Shown piece by piece: positions 6,620 through 13,391 of a stretch of DNA of 14,810 nucleotides; the stretch's first letter is position 1; every line of letters begins with the position of its first letter. The translations under genes were made by a program, and so were the position numbers. This DNA is from Beijerinckiaceae bacterium (lineage in GTDB: Bacteria > Pseudomonadota > Alphaproteobacteria > Rhizobiales > Beijerinckiaceae), in NCBI GenBank assembly GCA_947455285.1, contig CANGOK010000044.1:1-14810 (forward strand). Direction: 5' to 3'. The notes under the pieces were generated by a model. The model made no database searches and had not been told where the DNA came from. It saw nothing but the letters and a program-made list of their open reading frames with translations.

Positions 6620-7804
6620 ATGAACGTCACCAGCTTCAATCTCATGTCCTATGCCGACATCGACCTTGGCGTGAAGGACAAGTTCCGAAGCGCATGGGTT
6701 CTGCTGCCCAACAGCTATTTCGACCCTGTGAAGGGCCACGCCCTCTATAATCGTTATCTCGATGAGCTGGAGCTTGCAGACGAGCTTGGTTTTGACGGCG
6801 TGGCGGTGAACGAACACCATCAAACCGCCTATGGCCTCATGCCCTCGCCCGTCGTCACCGCATCGGCCCTTGCGCGACGCACGAAGCGGTGCCGCATCGC
6901 CATTCTCGGCAACGCCTTTTGCCTGCGCGAGAACCCTCTAACGCTCGCTGAAGAACACGCGATGATCGACGTCATCACCGGCGGGCGCCTCATTAGCGGC
7001 TTCGTGCGCGGCGTCGGCACGGAATATTTTTCGCTCGGCGCAAATCCCGTTCATTCGCTGGAGCGACACAAGGAGGCGGCGGAGCTTGTAGTGCGGGCGT
7101 GGACCGAGACCGGCCCCTTCTCTTTCGAGGGAAAGCATTTTCACATCGAATATGTGAACCTCTGGCCCCGCCCTTTCCAGCAGCCGCATCCGCCGATCTG
7201 GTGCCCATCGCAGGGCAGTCTTGAAACCATCGAATGGGCGGCCCATCCCGACCGCAAGTTCGTCTATCTGCAGAACTACAGCCCACGCGAATCCGTCGGG
7301 CGCTATCTCGACATGTATCGCGACGTCGCCCTGCGCAAATATGGCTACGAGGCCGCCTCCGACCGCATCGGCTGGGGCGCGCCGGTCTATGTGGGCGAAA
7401 CGGATGAAAAGGCGATTGAGGAGGCGCGCCCGCATATCGAGATGCTGTTCAATGTGCTTCTGCCCAAGGCCAGCGAGCTCATGTTCTTTCCGCCCGGCTA
7501 CATGAGCCCGGAATCGCTCGCGCATATTCTGAAGCACAAGAAGGCCAATAGCGGCGGCGTCACCATCGAGAGCCTGATGGCGCGCGGCATCATCGTCGTG
7601 GGCAGCCCCGATACGGTGCGCAAGCAGATCATGGACAACCACCGCGACATGGGCTTTCAGGAGCTCGTGACCATGCTGACCTTCGGCGCCATGCCCGCCG
7701 AAATGTCGCAGCGGAACATCCGGCTTTTCGCGCGCGAGGTCATGCCCGCGCTGCAACCGCTGACAGACCGGGAATACCGGGGCTTTGAACCTGCGCTGGC
7801 GTGA
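6620..7804 (+). CDS. Luciferase-like (LLM-class) flavin-dependent monooxygenase
   Basis: A 394-residue protein of the bacterial luciferase-like family, TIM-barrel enzymes that use reduced flavin and O2 to oxygenate a substrate. Visible signatures are LADELGFDGVAVNEHHQTAYG (about 51-72, with the family NEHH motif), the TKRCRIAILGNAF strand, ENPLTLAEEHAMIDVITGGRL and the substrate-side RHKEAAELVVRAWTE. It is closer to the LuxA/alkanal-type branch than to RutA. Such enzymes need reduced flavin from a partner, and a flavin reductase gene follows 53 bases later, making a likely two-component oxygenase. RBS GGAGG about ten bases upstream of the start. An alternative start at codon 9 (MSYAD) has no better ribosome site. 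Possible reactions include ring opening, N-oxidation or Baeyer-Villiger oxidation. Confidence 0.88.
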   Translation: MNVTSFNLMSYADIDLGVKDKFRSAWVLLPNSYFDPVKGHALYNRYLDELELADELGFDGVAVNEHHQTAYGLMPSPVVTASALARRTKRCRIAILGNAFCLRENPLTLAEEHAMIDVITGGRLISGFVRGVGTEYFSLGANPVHSLERHKEAAELVVRAWTETGPFSFEGKHFHIEYVNLWPRPFQQPHPPIWCPSQGSLETIEWAAHPDRKFVYLQNYSPRESVGRYLDMYRDVALRKYGYEAASDRIGWGAPVYVGETDEKAIEEARPHIEMLFNVLLPKASELMFFPPGYMSPESLAHILKHKKANSGGVTIESLMARGIIVVGSPDTVRKQIMDNHRDMGFQELVTMLTFGAMPAEMSQRNIRLFAREVMPALQPLTDREYRGFEPALA

Positions 7805-7857
7805 CAAGCCGCGCGCGGATCGCTAAACAGAAAAGACAATTCCAGAGGGATCGAAAC

Positions 7858-8436
7858 ATGAGCGCACGCAAACCCTTCATCGTCGGCATCGGCGGCACCA
7901 CCCGCGATGGGTCGACCTCCGAACAGGCGCTCATCATCGCGCTGAAGGCGGCTGAGGCGGCGGGCGCTGAAACCGAGATTTTCGCAGGCAAAGACCTGCA
8001 GCTGCCGATGTACGATCCTGACCCCAATTCCATGACGGAAGCGGCGAAACATCTCGTGGCGAGCCTGCGCCGCGCCGACGGCGTGATCTTCGCCTCGCCC
8101 TGCTACCATGGCGGCTTGTCGGGCCTCATCAAGAACGCCATCGACTATATCGAGGAGATGCGCGCGGACGACCGCGTCTATCTCGACGGACGCGCTGTTG
8201 GCGCGATCGGCTGCGGCTATGGCTTCCAGGGCCCGGGCATGGTGCTGGCCCAGCTGCGCCAGATCACCCATGCGCTGCGCGGCTGGCCCGTGCCGCTGGG
8301 CGTGGGCGTCAATGCGGCGGTCGTGAAGTTCAAGGACGGCGGCTGCTCCGAGCCCGCCATCGCCAAACAGATCGAGATCATGGCCGGTCAGGTCGTGGAA
8401 TTCGCCGTCAAGCACATCGCTTATACGGAGAAGTAA
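7858..8436 (+). CDS. NAD(P)H-dependent FMN reductase
   Basis: A 192-residue flavodoxin-fold protein of the NADPH-dependent FMN reductase family (SsuE/chromate-reductase type). The flavin phosphate loop is GIGGTTRDGSTSEQAL near residues 10-24, and the second flavin-binding loop is ASPCYHGGLSGLIKNAIDYI near 79-98. A glycine-rich turn GCGYGFQGPG (118-127) completes the pocket. It probably supplies reduced FMN to the luciferase-like monooxygenase just upstream. The ATG at 7858 is preferred because AGAGGGA lies at 7844-7850; a GTG at 7801 overlapping the previous stop would add 19 basic residues unlike the family. The gene ends only five bases before a palindromic repeat that separates it from the convergent hydrolase gene. 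Confidence 0.87.
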   Translation: MSARKPFIVGIGGTTRDGSTSEQALIIALKAAEAAGAETEIFAGKDLQLPMYDPDPNSMTEAAKHLVASLRRADGVIFASPCYHGGLSGLIKNAIDYIEEMRADDRVYLDGRAVGAIGCGYGFQGPGMVLAQLRQITHALRGWPVPLGVGVNAAVVKFKDGGCSEPAIAKQIEIMAGQVVEFAVKHIAYTEK

Positions 8437-8441
8437 AACTT

Positions 8442-8586
8442 ACCCTCCCCCTTGTGGGGAGGGTCGGCCGCAAAGCGGACGGGGTGGGGGTCGTGAGGCC
8501 TCGATCGTCGGCGGGGCGGCCAAAATCGCTCACCTATAAAGGTCTCACGACCCCCACCCCTTGCCCCTCCCCACAAGGGGGAGGGG
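8442..8586. repeat. Structured palindromic intergenic repeat, copy 2
   Basis: The second copy (145 bp) of the element at 4408-4551. Outer arms 8443-8463 and 8565-8585 are a perfect 21-bp inverted repeat. Inner arms 8481-8497 and 8544-8560 are perfect over 17 bp. The small side hairpin is ccgc-aaa-gcgg (8468-8478). In copy 1 the matching hairpin has different bases but still pairs, so pairing is conserved while sequence is not. Like copy 1 it lies exactly between convergent genes (FMN reductase and isochorismatase-like hydrolase), but it ends 19 bases short of the neighbouring stop codon. Central loops of the two copies share only patches such as gatc and ggcg. Confidence 0.9.
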
Positions 8587-8604
8587 AGCTGCTAGCATTC
8601 ATGC

Positions 8605-9315
8605 TCACGCCACGGCCTTAGTGACGCCAGCCGCAAGCCCGCGCTGGAGCGACGCGATCACTTCGTCCACAGTCTGCACATCGCCGAAGTTCTGGTAGAA
8701 GGCGTTCAACGACGCGTTGTGCAGCTCGTCCGTATCGGTGGCGCAGGCGTCTGAAATCATCAGCGTCTTGAAGTTCAGCATGCAGGCGTCGCGGGCCGTG
8801 CTTTCGCAGCAGACCTGCGTGGCGACGCCGACGACCATAACCGCATCGACGCCCCGCTCGCGCAGGTGCAGTTCAATGTCGGACGAGCCCTGCAGGAAGG
8901 CGCTGTAGCGGCGCTTGTTCATGCGCATGTCTTGCGCGCGCACGTCGAGCTCGGGCCAGAGCGCATGGCCCTGGGCGCCATCTTCCATGCTCGCGTAGCG
9001 CGCTTCGGCGCGGTCGGGCGTCTGCAGGAACTGATGGTAGGTGGACCAGCTCGCCCAGGTCTCGTTCGTCACGTTCTGGATCCAGACCACATGACCGCCC
9101 ATGTCGCGCAGGGCCTGCGCGAGGCGGTTCACATTGGGCACGATCTCGCGCGCCACAGGCGTCTCGGCCATGAAGCCCGGCGCCATGAAATGGTTCTGCA
9201 TGTCGATCACGACGAGCGCCGTCTTGCGCGGGTCGAGCGTGTCATAGGGATGCTGGCGCCCCGCCCGGCGGCTCACCTTGGCGATGGCGTCTTGCGACAT
9301 CTGAATCTTGTGCAT
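8605..9315 (-). CDS. Isochorismatase-family cysteine hydrolase (amidohydrolase-type)
   Basis: A 236-residue member of the isochorismatase-like cysteine hydrolases, which include N-carbamoylsarcosine amidohydrolase, maleamate amidohydrolase (NicF) and ureidoacrylate hydrolase (RutB). The catalytic triad is visible: D38 (VVIDMQNHF), K134 (MNKRRYSAF) and C169 in GVATQVCCESTARDA, followed by a second cysteine where valine is usual. The cysteine argues for amide or carbamoyl cleavage rather than isochorismate hydrolysis, so the pathway may handle a nitrogen-containing intermediate. It is the second gene of a minus-strand pair. Its start lies 13 bases after the SDR stop, and its GGGGGAG ribosome site abuts the end of the SDR gene. 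A 27-residue N-terminal extension precedes the core fold. Exact substrate unknown. Confidence 0.85.
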   Translation of the reverse strand: MHKIQMSQDAIAKVSRRAGRQHPYDTLDPRKTALVVIDMQNHFMAPGFMAETPVAREIVPNVNRLAQALRDMGGHVVWIQNVTNETWASWSTYHQFLQTPDRAEARYASMEDGAQGHALWPELDVRAQDMRMNKRRYSAFLQGSSDIELHLRERGVDAVMVVGVATQVCCESTARDACMLNFKTLMISDACATDTDELHNASLNAFYQNFGDVQTVDEVIASLQRGLAAGVTKAVA

Positions 9316-9328
9316 GTGCGTCTCCCCC

Positions 9329-10087
9329 TCAATGCATCACATTGCCGCCATCGACCACGAGGGTCTGGCCGGTCATGAAATCGCTATCGCTCGACGACAG
9401 GAAGATCACCGTGCCCAGAAGGTCGCCGGGAACCTGACGACGCTTGAAGGCGCGGCTGTTCTTGTTGGCTTCGATATAGGTCTCGGTCCAGTCGCTCTGG
9501 TTCAGCACGCCATCGCTCATGGTGAGGCCGGGCGCGATGGCGTTTACATTCACATTATGCTCTCCAAGCTCGCGCGCGAGGCAGCGCGTCATGGCGACGA
9601 TGGCGCCCTTGGAGCTGACGTAGTGCAACAGGTTCGGCACGCCCTTGAACACTGTGCCAGATGAAATGTTGATGATCTTGCCCGCGCCCTTCTCGATCAT
9701 GATGGGCGAGACAGCCTTGGCGCATTCGAAGGGACCGCGCACGTTCACGGCCATCACCGCGTCGAATTCAGCGCTGGAGATGTCCTGAAACTTCTTGTTG
9801 CCGAGCGAGGCGAAGATGGCGGCGTTGTTGAGCAGAATGTCGACGGTTCCAAATTCCGCCACGGTGCGGTCCACCATGGCCTGAACAGCTTCTGGCGAGG
9901 CGACGTCGGTCTTCACATAGATCGCCGAGCCATTGTCGCGGATGATGGCCTCGGCGGTTCCGGTTCCGTCCGCCACGTCTGCGATGACGATCTTCGCGCC
10001 TTCTGCGGCAAGCCCGCGCGCCAGCGTCGCGCCGATGCCCTGCGATGCGCCCGTCACGATCGCCACCTTACCCGCCAATCTCTGCAT
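9329..10087 (-). CDS. Short-chain dehydrogenase/reductase (SDR)
   Basis: A 252-residue classical SDR. The Rossmann motif TGASQGIG is at 12-19, the NNAA motif at 87-90, and the catalytic residues are S143 (NISSGT), Y156 and K160 (YVSSK). An aspartate ends the second strand (IADV, D37), which in this family usually means NAD(H) preference. The C-terminus ends in TGQTLVVDGGNVMH, typical of enzymes acting on alcohols or dihydrodiols. It could oxidise a dihydrodiol made by the adjacent divergent Rieske oxygenase, or reduce a semialdehyde; sequence alone does not decide. The start has GGAGGA a few bases upstream. First gene of the minus-strand unit with the cysteine hydrolase; divergent from the Rieske gene across 225 bases. 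Confidence 0.9.
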   Translation of the reverse strand: MQRLAGKVAIVTGASQGIGATLARGLAAEGAKIVIADVADGTGTAEAIIRDNGSAIYVKTDVASPEAVQAMVDRTVAEFGTVDILLNNAAIFASLGNKKFQDISSAEFDAVMAVNVRGPFECAKAVSPIMIEKGAGKIINISSGTVFKGVPNLLHYVSSKGAIVAMTRCLARELGEHNVNVNAIAPGLTMSDGVLNQSDWTETYIEANKNSRAFKRRQVPGDLLGTVIFLSSSDSDFMTGQTLVVDGGNVMH

Positions 10088-10250
10088 TGCATTTCCTCCG
10101 CCCGATCCCGGGACCCGTTTTGCTGTTGGCCCAATCTATCAGGGCGCACGGGGCAGGCAATCGAAAGGCGGCCCGCGAGCGTTGCTGCAGCGCACATTGA
10201 TTTGGCGCAAAGCCGTCTAAGCCAATCGAGGTTTATCTGTCGGAGCGTTT

Positions 10251-10279
10251 TTCATAAAGGAACATTGTTCCTCTATACG
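10251..10279 (+). promoter_or_regulatory. Predicted Rieske promoter with 15-bp palindromic operator in the spacer
   Basis: TTCATA (10251-10256) and TATACG (10274-10279) are 17 bases apart, four of six consensus bases each. The spacer holds AGGAACATTGTTCCT (10258-10272), a perfect 6-bp inverted repeat around ATT. A protein bound there would compete with RNA polymerase. GGAA...TTCC halves are seen in some IclR-family sites, so an IclR-like repressor is one guess. The start codon follows 34 bases after the -10. Confidence 0.4.
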
Positions 10280-10312
10280 AAACAACTCAAACATCCGCGG
10301 GGAGCCGACCAT

Positions 10313-11599
10313 ATGCTGTCGAAAGAACAGAATGAATATGTCACCCAGACCGGCCCGGGAACGCCCATGGGCGATCTCTTCCGTTGCTACTGGATGCCGG
10401 CGCTTCTGGCGGAGGAACTTCCCGAGAATGACTGTCCCCCGGTTAGGGTGAAGATCCTGTCCGAACGCCTCATCGCTTTCCGCGACTCTGAGGGGCGCTA
10501 TGGCCTCATGGACGAGTTCTGCCCCCACCGCGGCGCCTCGCTGTGGTTCGGCCGCAATGAGGAATGCGGGCTGCGCTGCCCCTATCACGGCTGGAAATTC
10601 GATGTGACCGGCCAGTGCGTCGACGTGCCTTCTGAGCCTGCGGAATCGGGCTACGCCAAGAAGGTCAAGCTGAAGTCCTATCCGCTCGTCGAGCGCGGCG
10701 GGGTTCTGTGGACCTATATGGGCCCGCCGGAGCGCCAGCCCGACCTGCCCGAATTCGAATTCGCCGTCGTTCCGCGCGAGCAGAGCTACATGTCGAAGCG
10801 TTTCCAGGACTGCAACTGGCTGCAATCCATGGAAGGCGGCATCGACTCCTCGCACGTCTCGTGGCTGCATAGCGGCAACGTGAATTCCGATCCGCTCTTC
10901 AAGGGCGCTGGCGGCAACAAGTATAACTTCGGCGATCTCGCCCCCGTCTTCGAAGTCACCGAAGCGCCGGGCGGCCTCTTCATCGGCGCGCGTCGCAACG
11001 CTGAGGATGAGCAGTATTACTGGCGCATCACCCCCTGGGTCATGCCCTGCTACACCGCCGTCCCCCCGCGCGGCGATCATCCCATGCACGGTCATTTCTG
11101 GGTGCCGATCGATGATCACAGCTGTTGGGCCTGGAGCTATGATTACCATCCCACGCGCGCGCTGACCGCAGACGAACGCGCGGCGATGAAGGCGGGCAAG
11201 GGCGTGCATTGCGCCTATGTGCCGGGCACCTTTATTCCGCTCGCCAACAAGACCAACGACTACCTCATGGATCGTCAGGCGCAGAAGGAAGGTCGCGAAT
11301 ATAGCGGCATCTCCGGCATCGCCATTCAGGACGGCTCCCTGCAGGAAAGCATGGGCCCCATCGTCGACCGCACCAAGGAGAACCTCGTTGGCTGCGACAA
11401 CGGCATCATCATGGCCCGCCATCGCCTGATGCGCGCCGCCAAGGCGCTGGCTGAGAAGGGCATCGTTCCGCCCGGCGTCGATGTGGAGCACCAGAAGGTC
11501 CGCTCCTGCGCCACGCTTCTGCCGCGCGACGAGCACTTCAAGGTGGGAGCCCGCGAAGGCCTCAAGGCCAAGCGCGGCGTGCCCCAGACCACGGTCTGA
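10313..11599 (+). CDS. Rieske non-heme iron oxygenase, phthalate-dioxygenase type
   Basis: A 428-residue oxygenase component. The Rieske [2Fe-2S] site is formed by C70 and H72 (CPHRG) and C89 and H92 (CPYHGW). The mononuclear iron site starts with the bridging D178, then H181 and H186 (IDSSHVSWLH); the third, acidic ligand is probably in IQDGSLQES (D340 or E345). Length and the long NDYLMDRQ and MGPIVDRT segments put it with phthalate 4,5-dioxygenase-type single-subunit oxygenases, which dihydroxylate or O/N-demethylate aromatic acids. It needs an FMN/ferredoxin reductase, which is not in this window. The ATG at 10313 is chosen because GGGGAG (10299-10304) precedes it; upstream in-frame codons overlap the promoter. 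It is alone in its unit and ends in a terminator. Confidence 0.9.
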   Translation: MLSKEQNEYVTQTGPGTPMGDLFRCYWMPALLAEELPENDCPPVRVKILSERLIAFRDSEGRYGLMDEFCPHRGASLWFGRNEECGLRCPYHGWKFDVTGQCVDVPSEPAESGYAKKVKLKSYPLVERGGVLWTYMGPPERQPDLPEFEFAVVPREQSYMSKRFQDCNWLQSMEGGIDSSHVSWLHSGNVNSDPLFKGAGGNKYNFGDLAPVFEVTEAPGGLFIGARRNAEDEQYYWRITPWVMPCYTAVPPRGDHPMHGHFWVPIDDHSCWAWSYDYHPTRALTADERAAMKAGKGVHCAYVPGTFIPLANKTNDYLMDRQAQKEGREYSGISGIAIQDGSLQESMGPIVDRTKENLVGCDNGIIMARHRLMRAAKALAEKGIVPPGVDVEHQKVRSCATLLPRDEHFKVGAREGLKAKRGVPQTTV

Positions 11600-11628
11600 G
11601 GCTAAGCGTAAAGCATTAGTGAAACAGA

Positions 11629-11656
11629 ACGGCGCGCTGCACGGCGCGCCGTTTTT
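11629..11656 (+). terminator. Intrinsic terminator after the Rieske gene, possibly bidirectional
   Basis: ACGGCGCGCT (11629-11638) pairs with GGCGCGCCGT (11643-11652), nine Watson-Crick pairs plus one T-G, around a four-base loop, followed by TTTT (11653-11656). It lies 30 bases after the Rieske stop. The convergent membrane-protein gene ends at 11655, inside it; in that direction the stem is followed by TCTGTTTC, so it may serve both transcripts. Confidence 0.8.
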
Positions 11657-12296
11657 ATTCGCGCCGGCTCAAAGCGAGGGCGAGAGCGGCGCCGACCGCC
11701 ATGGCGGCGAAGCCCATCGCCAGCGGACTTTCACGCACCGCCTCGCGTTGGTGTTCGTTAAATTCAGCCACGACGACTGATGCGCGATCCGCAGCTTCAT
11801 TCAAGGTGGCGGAAGCCTGATCGCCCAAATCTCGCGCCTGCTGCGCCAAGTCTCCCGCAAGATCGGCCGCGCGGTCACCGAAGGCGTAGGTGGCGCGATT
11901 GACGTCGCGCAAGGATTCCATCCAGCCGCCGGATGCTCTACGCCCCTCGCCGCGCCCCGCCAGAAGGCTGGCGAGACCTGCGCCAAGAAGCAGAGTCGTG
12001 ATGGGGGGCTTTTTCCACAAGCGCCATGCGATCCCTGCACCTATGACGGCGACCGCTGCGGGATTTTCCTGCGCCTGCTTGCGCAGCGAGTCGGTGAACC
12101 CCTGCGCGCGATCGCTCACCGCGCCGCTCACGCGCTCGACGAACTGGTCTTTGTAATCCGTCGCGCGAGCCACCAGATCCTCTCTTGCATGGGACAAGGT
12201 GGCGGGACTGCGCAAGCGGGCGATGTCTTCAGCAAGACGCGCGCGAGCGCGCTCCACATCCCGCTCCAATTCATCGAGCATGGCTGAATGGGTCAT
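11655..12296 (-). CDS. DUF3618-like membrane protein
   Basis: A 213-residue protein, last of the four-gene minus-strand operon. The start (LDELERDVERARARLAEDIARLRS, about 7-30) matches the helical opening of DUF3618 proteins of Rhizobiales. It is followed by charged amphipathic helices (36-75), then QENPAAVAVIGAGIAW (76-91) and a second hydrophobic stretch (about 98-113). A second amphipathic block (126-185) leads to a C-terminal anchor: VRESPLAMGFAAMAVGAALA, then LALSRRE. That tail closely resembles the anchor of the E. coli ElaB/YqjD family, inner-membrane proteins that bind ribosomes in stationary phase. The role here is unproven; an envelope or dormancy function is an inference. It starts 31 bases after the previous gene. 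Confidence 0.75.
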   Translation of the reverse strand: MTHSAMLDELERDVERARARLAEDIARLRSPATLSHAREDLVARATDYKDQFVERVSGAVSDRAQGFTDSLRKQAQENPAAVAVIGAGIAWRLWKKPPITTLLLGAGLASLLAGRGEGRRASGGWMESLRDVNRATYAFGDRAADLAGDLAQQARDLGDQASATLNEAADRASVVVAEFNEHQREAVRESPLAMGFAAMAVGAALALALSRRE

Positions 12297-12327
12297 GGAA
12301 GAGCCTCGCGCGCGGTGTTAAGTGAAG

Positions 12328-12996
12328 TCAGGAGGATTGGGACGGCGCTTTAGTCTGCGCCTCGCGTTTCTCTCCAGCCTCGCCCAGGCGCCCCTTCAAG
12401 GCCTCGCGCGCAGTCTCCGCCACTTCGCCAACCGCCGATCTCAACCTTTCCCGCCGCTCCATCCTCCTCGACTGACGGGCCAGGCGCATGGCGTCTCTCT
12501 CGAACATCGTTCGTGGTAAAGCAGCGCCAATGGCGACGCCCGCCAGCAAGCCAAGAGCGCCAAGCATGAGCGGCTGCTCACGCATCATGTAATCGAAATT
12601 CTCTTGCAAGCTGGAACGTGCGCGATCAAATGTCTCGCCCGCCGTGTCCATAAGCGCCTCGCTCCCTTCCTGCATCTGCCGGGTGGCGCGCTCGGCATAT
12701 TCGCCCACCGCGCCACGCAGACCTTCGACTTGCGCGCCGACGCGTTCGCGAACATCTGACGCCGCTTGGGACGCAGTATCGGCGACCGCGTGCATTCCTT
12801 CATCGAAATGCGTCACCTCTCTCGCGCCCGACACCAGATCAGACACGCCAAAGCCTCGCCCCCTCGTCATCAGGAGCGCTGCGCCCGCCGCCATGAGCAG
12901 CAAAGCCTCTGGTCGATTACGCATGGTCTCGGATACGAACTCCCCAAGGCCGGAACCACGCCGCATCATCCGTTCATTTCGCCATTGCTCGCTCAT
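12328..12996 (-). CDS. Uncharacterised membrane-anchored helical protein (222 aa)
   Basis: No named family recognised. The protein has two hydrophobic helices, RNRPEALLLMAAGAALLM (27-44) and REQPLMLGALGLLAGVAIGA (139-158), each opened by an R-x-x-P step. Between them is a long charged, Ala-rich amphipathic region (about 55-135, with repeated A-S-D-V-R-E-R and E-R-A-T-R-Q-M type heptads) likely to form helical bundles or coiled coils, as in apolipoprotein-like or DUF883-like proteins. The C-terminal 60 residues are strongly basic (RLARQSRRMERRERLRSAVG) and may touch nucleic acid, ribosomes or phospholipid heads. The start codon overlaps the stop of the Holin-X gene by four bases (12993-12996), which implies translational coupling. 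Probably a partner of the two flanking membrane proteins. Confidence 0.7.
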   Translation of the reverse strand: MSEQWRNERMMRRGSGLGEFVSETMRNRPEALLLMAAGAALLMTRGRGFGVSDLVSGAREVTHFDEGMHAVADTASQAASDVRERVGAQVEGLRGAVGEYAERATRQMQEGSEALMDTAGETFDRARSSLQENFDYMMREQPLMLGALGLLAGVAIGAALPRTMFERDAMRLARQSRRMERRERLRSAVGEVAETAREALKGRLGEAGEKREAQTKAPSQSS

Positions 12997-13391
12997 CTCA
13001 TTTGCTCCTTCGCTGTGCGGATGGCTTCGCGCATCTGGCCGACGGCGCGAGTGGGGGCGAGATTGCGGGCGGACATCTGCGCGCGCGCATAACCAATCAG
13101 GATCAGACCGATCAGGGCGAGCCCTCCGGCCACCATGAAGCTCGCCGCATGCAGCGAAAAACCATAGGTCGCGATGACGAGCGCTAGGCCGCCCACCGCC
13201 ATCAGCGCCGCCATGAACAGCAAGGCGCCGCCCACGGCCATCACCACGGTGGCTCGGACGCTGGTTGTCACTGCGCTCGACATTTCCGCGCTTGCGAGGC
13301 GTATCTCCTTGCGCACCAGATCGGAGAGATCGTTGAAAGCATCGGCGATCAGGCTCACAGCCGACACACGTCCATAGGTCTCATGCGTCAT
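12993..13391 (-). CDS. Holin-X (phage holin superfamily III-like) membrane protein
   Basis: A 132-residue protein of the Holin-X / DUF1469 type. An N-terminal amphipathic helix (about 12-38, LIADAFNDLSDLVRKEIRLA) is followed by two hydrophobic helical segments (about 47-76 and 82-102) with Gly/Ala-rich faces, and a charged tail. Despite the name, chromosomal members in Actinobacteria and Rhizobiales are not tied to prophages; no lysin or phage gene is nearby. It overlaps the upstream gene by 11 bases and the downstream gene by four, so the three are likely made together. Function is unknown; a role in membrane stress or cell-envelope physiology is inferred from operon partners. Confidence 0.8.
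   Translation of the reverse strand: MTHETYGRVSAVSLIADAFNDLSDLVRKEIRLASAEMSSAVTTSVRATVVMAVGGALLFMAALMAVGGLALVIATYGFSLHAASFMVAGGLALIGLILIGYARAQMSARNLAPTRAVGQMREAIRTAKEQMR

Noticed and set aside
6620..7804. RutA (pyrimidine oxygenase) assignment for the luciferase-like enzyme
   Set aside because: Its N-terminal region and NEHH-type motif resemble the LuxA-like branch, and the characteristic RutA opening is absent.
4408..8586. CRISPR array or insertion sequence from the repeated GC-rich arms
   Set aside because: Only two copies about 4 kb apart, palindromic with no spacers, and no transposase frame between arms.
10258..10272. EcfG promoter because GGAAC occurs in the palindrome
   Set aside because: No CGTT-like box lies 16-17 bases downstream on either strand, so the GGAAC is better explained as an operator half-site.
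10217..11536. Long open frame (about 439 codons) on the minus strand opposite the Rieske gene
   Set aside because: It is antisense to an oxygenase with intact motifs, shows no recognisable domain, and such frames are common opposite high-GC genes with strong third-position bias.
12993..13391. Prophage remnant suggested by the holin-like gene
   Set aside because: There is no lysin, integrase, capsid or tail gene nearby; Holin-X proteins are common chromosomal genes and the neighbours are stress-type membrane proteins.
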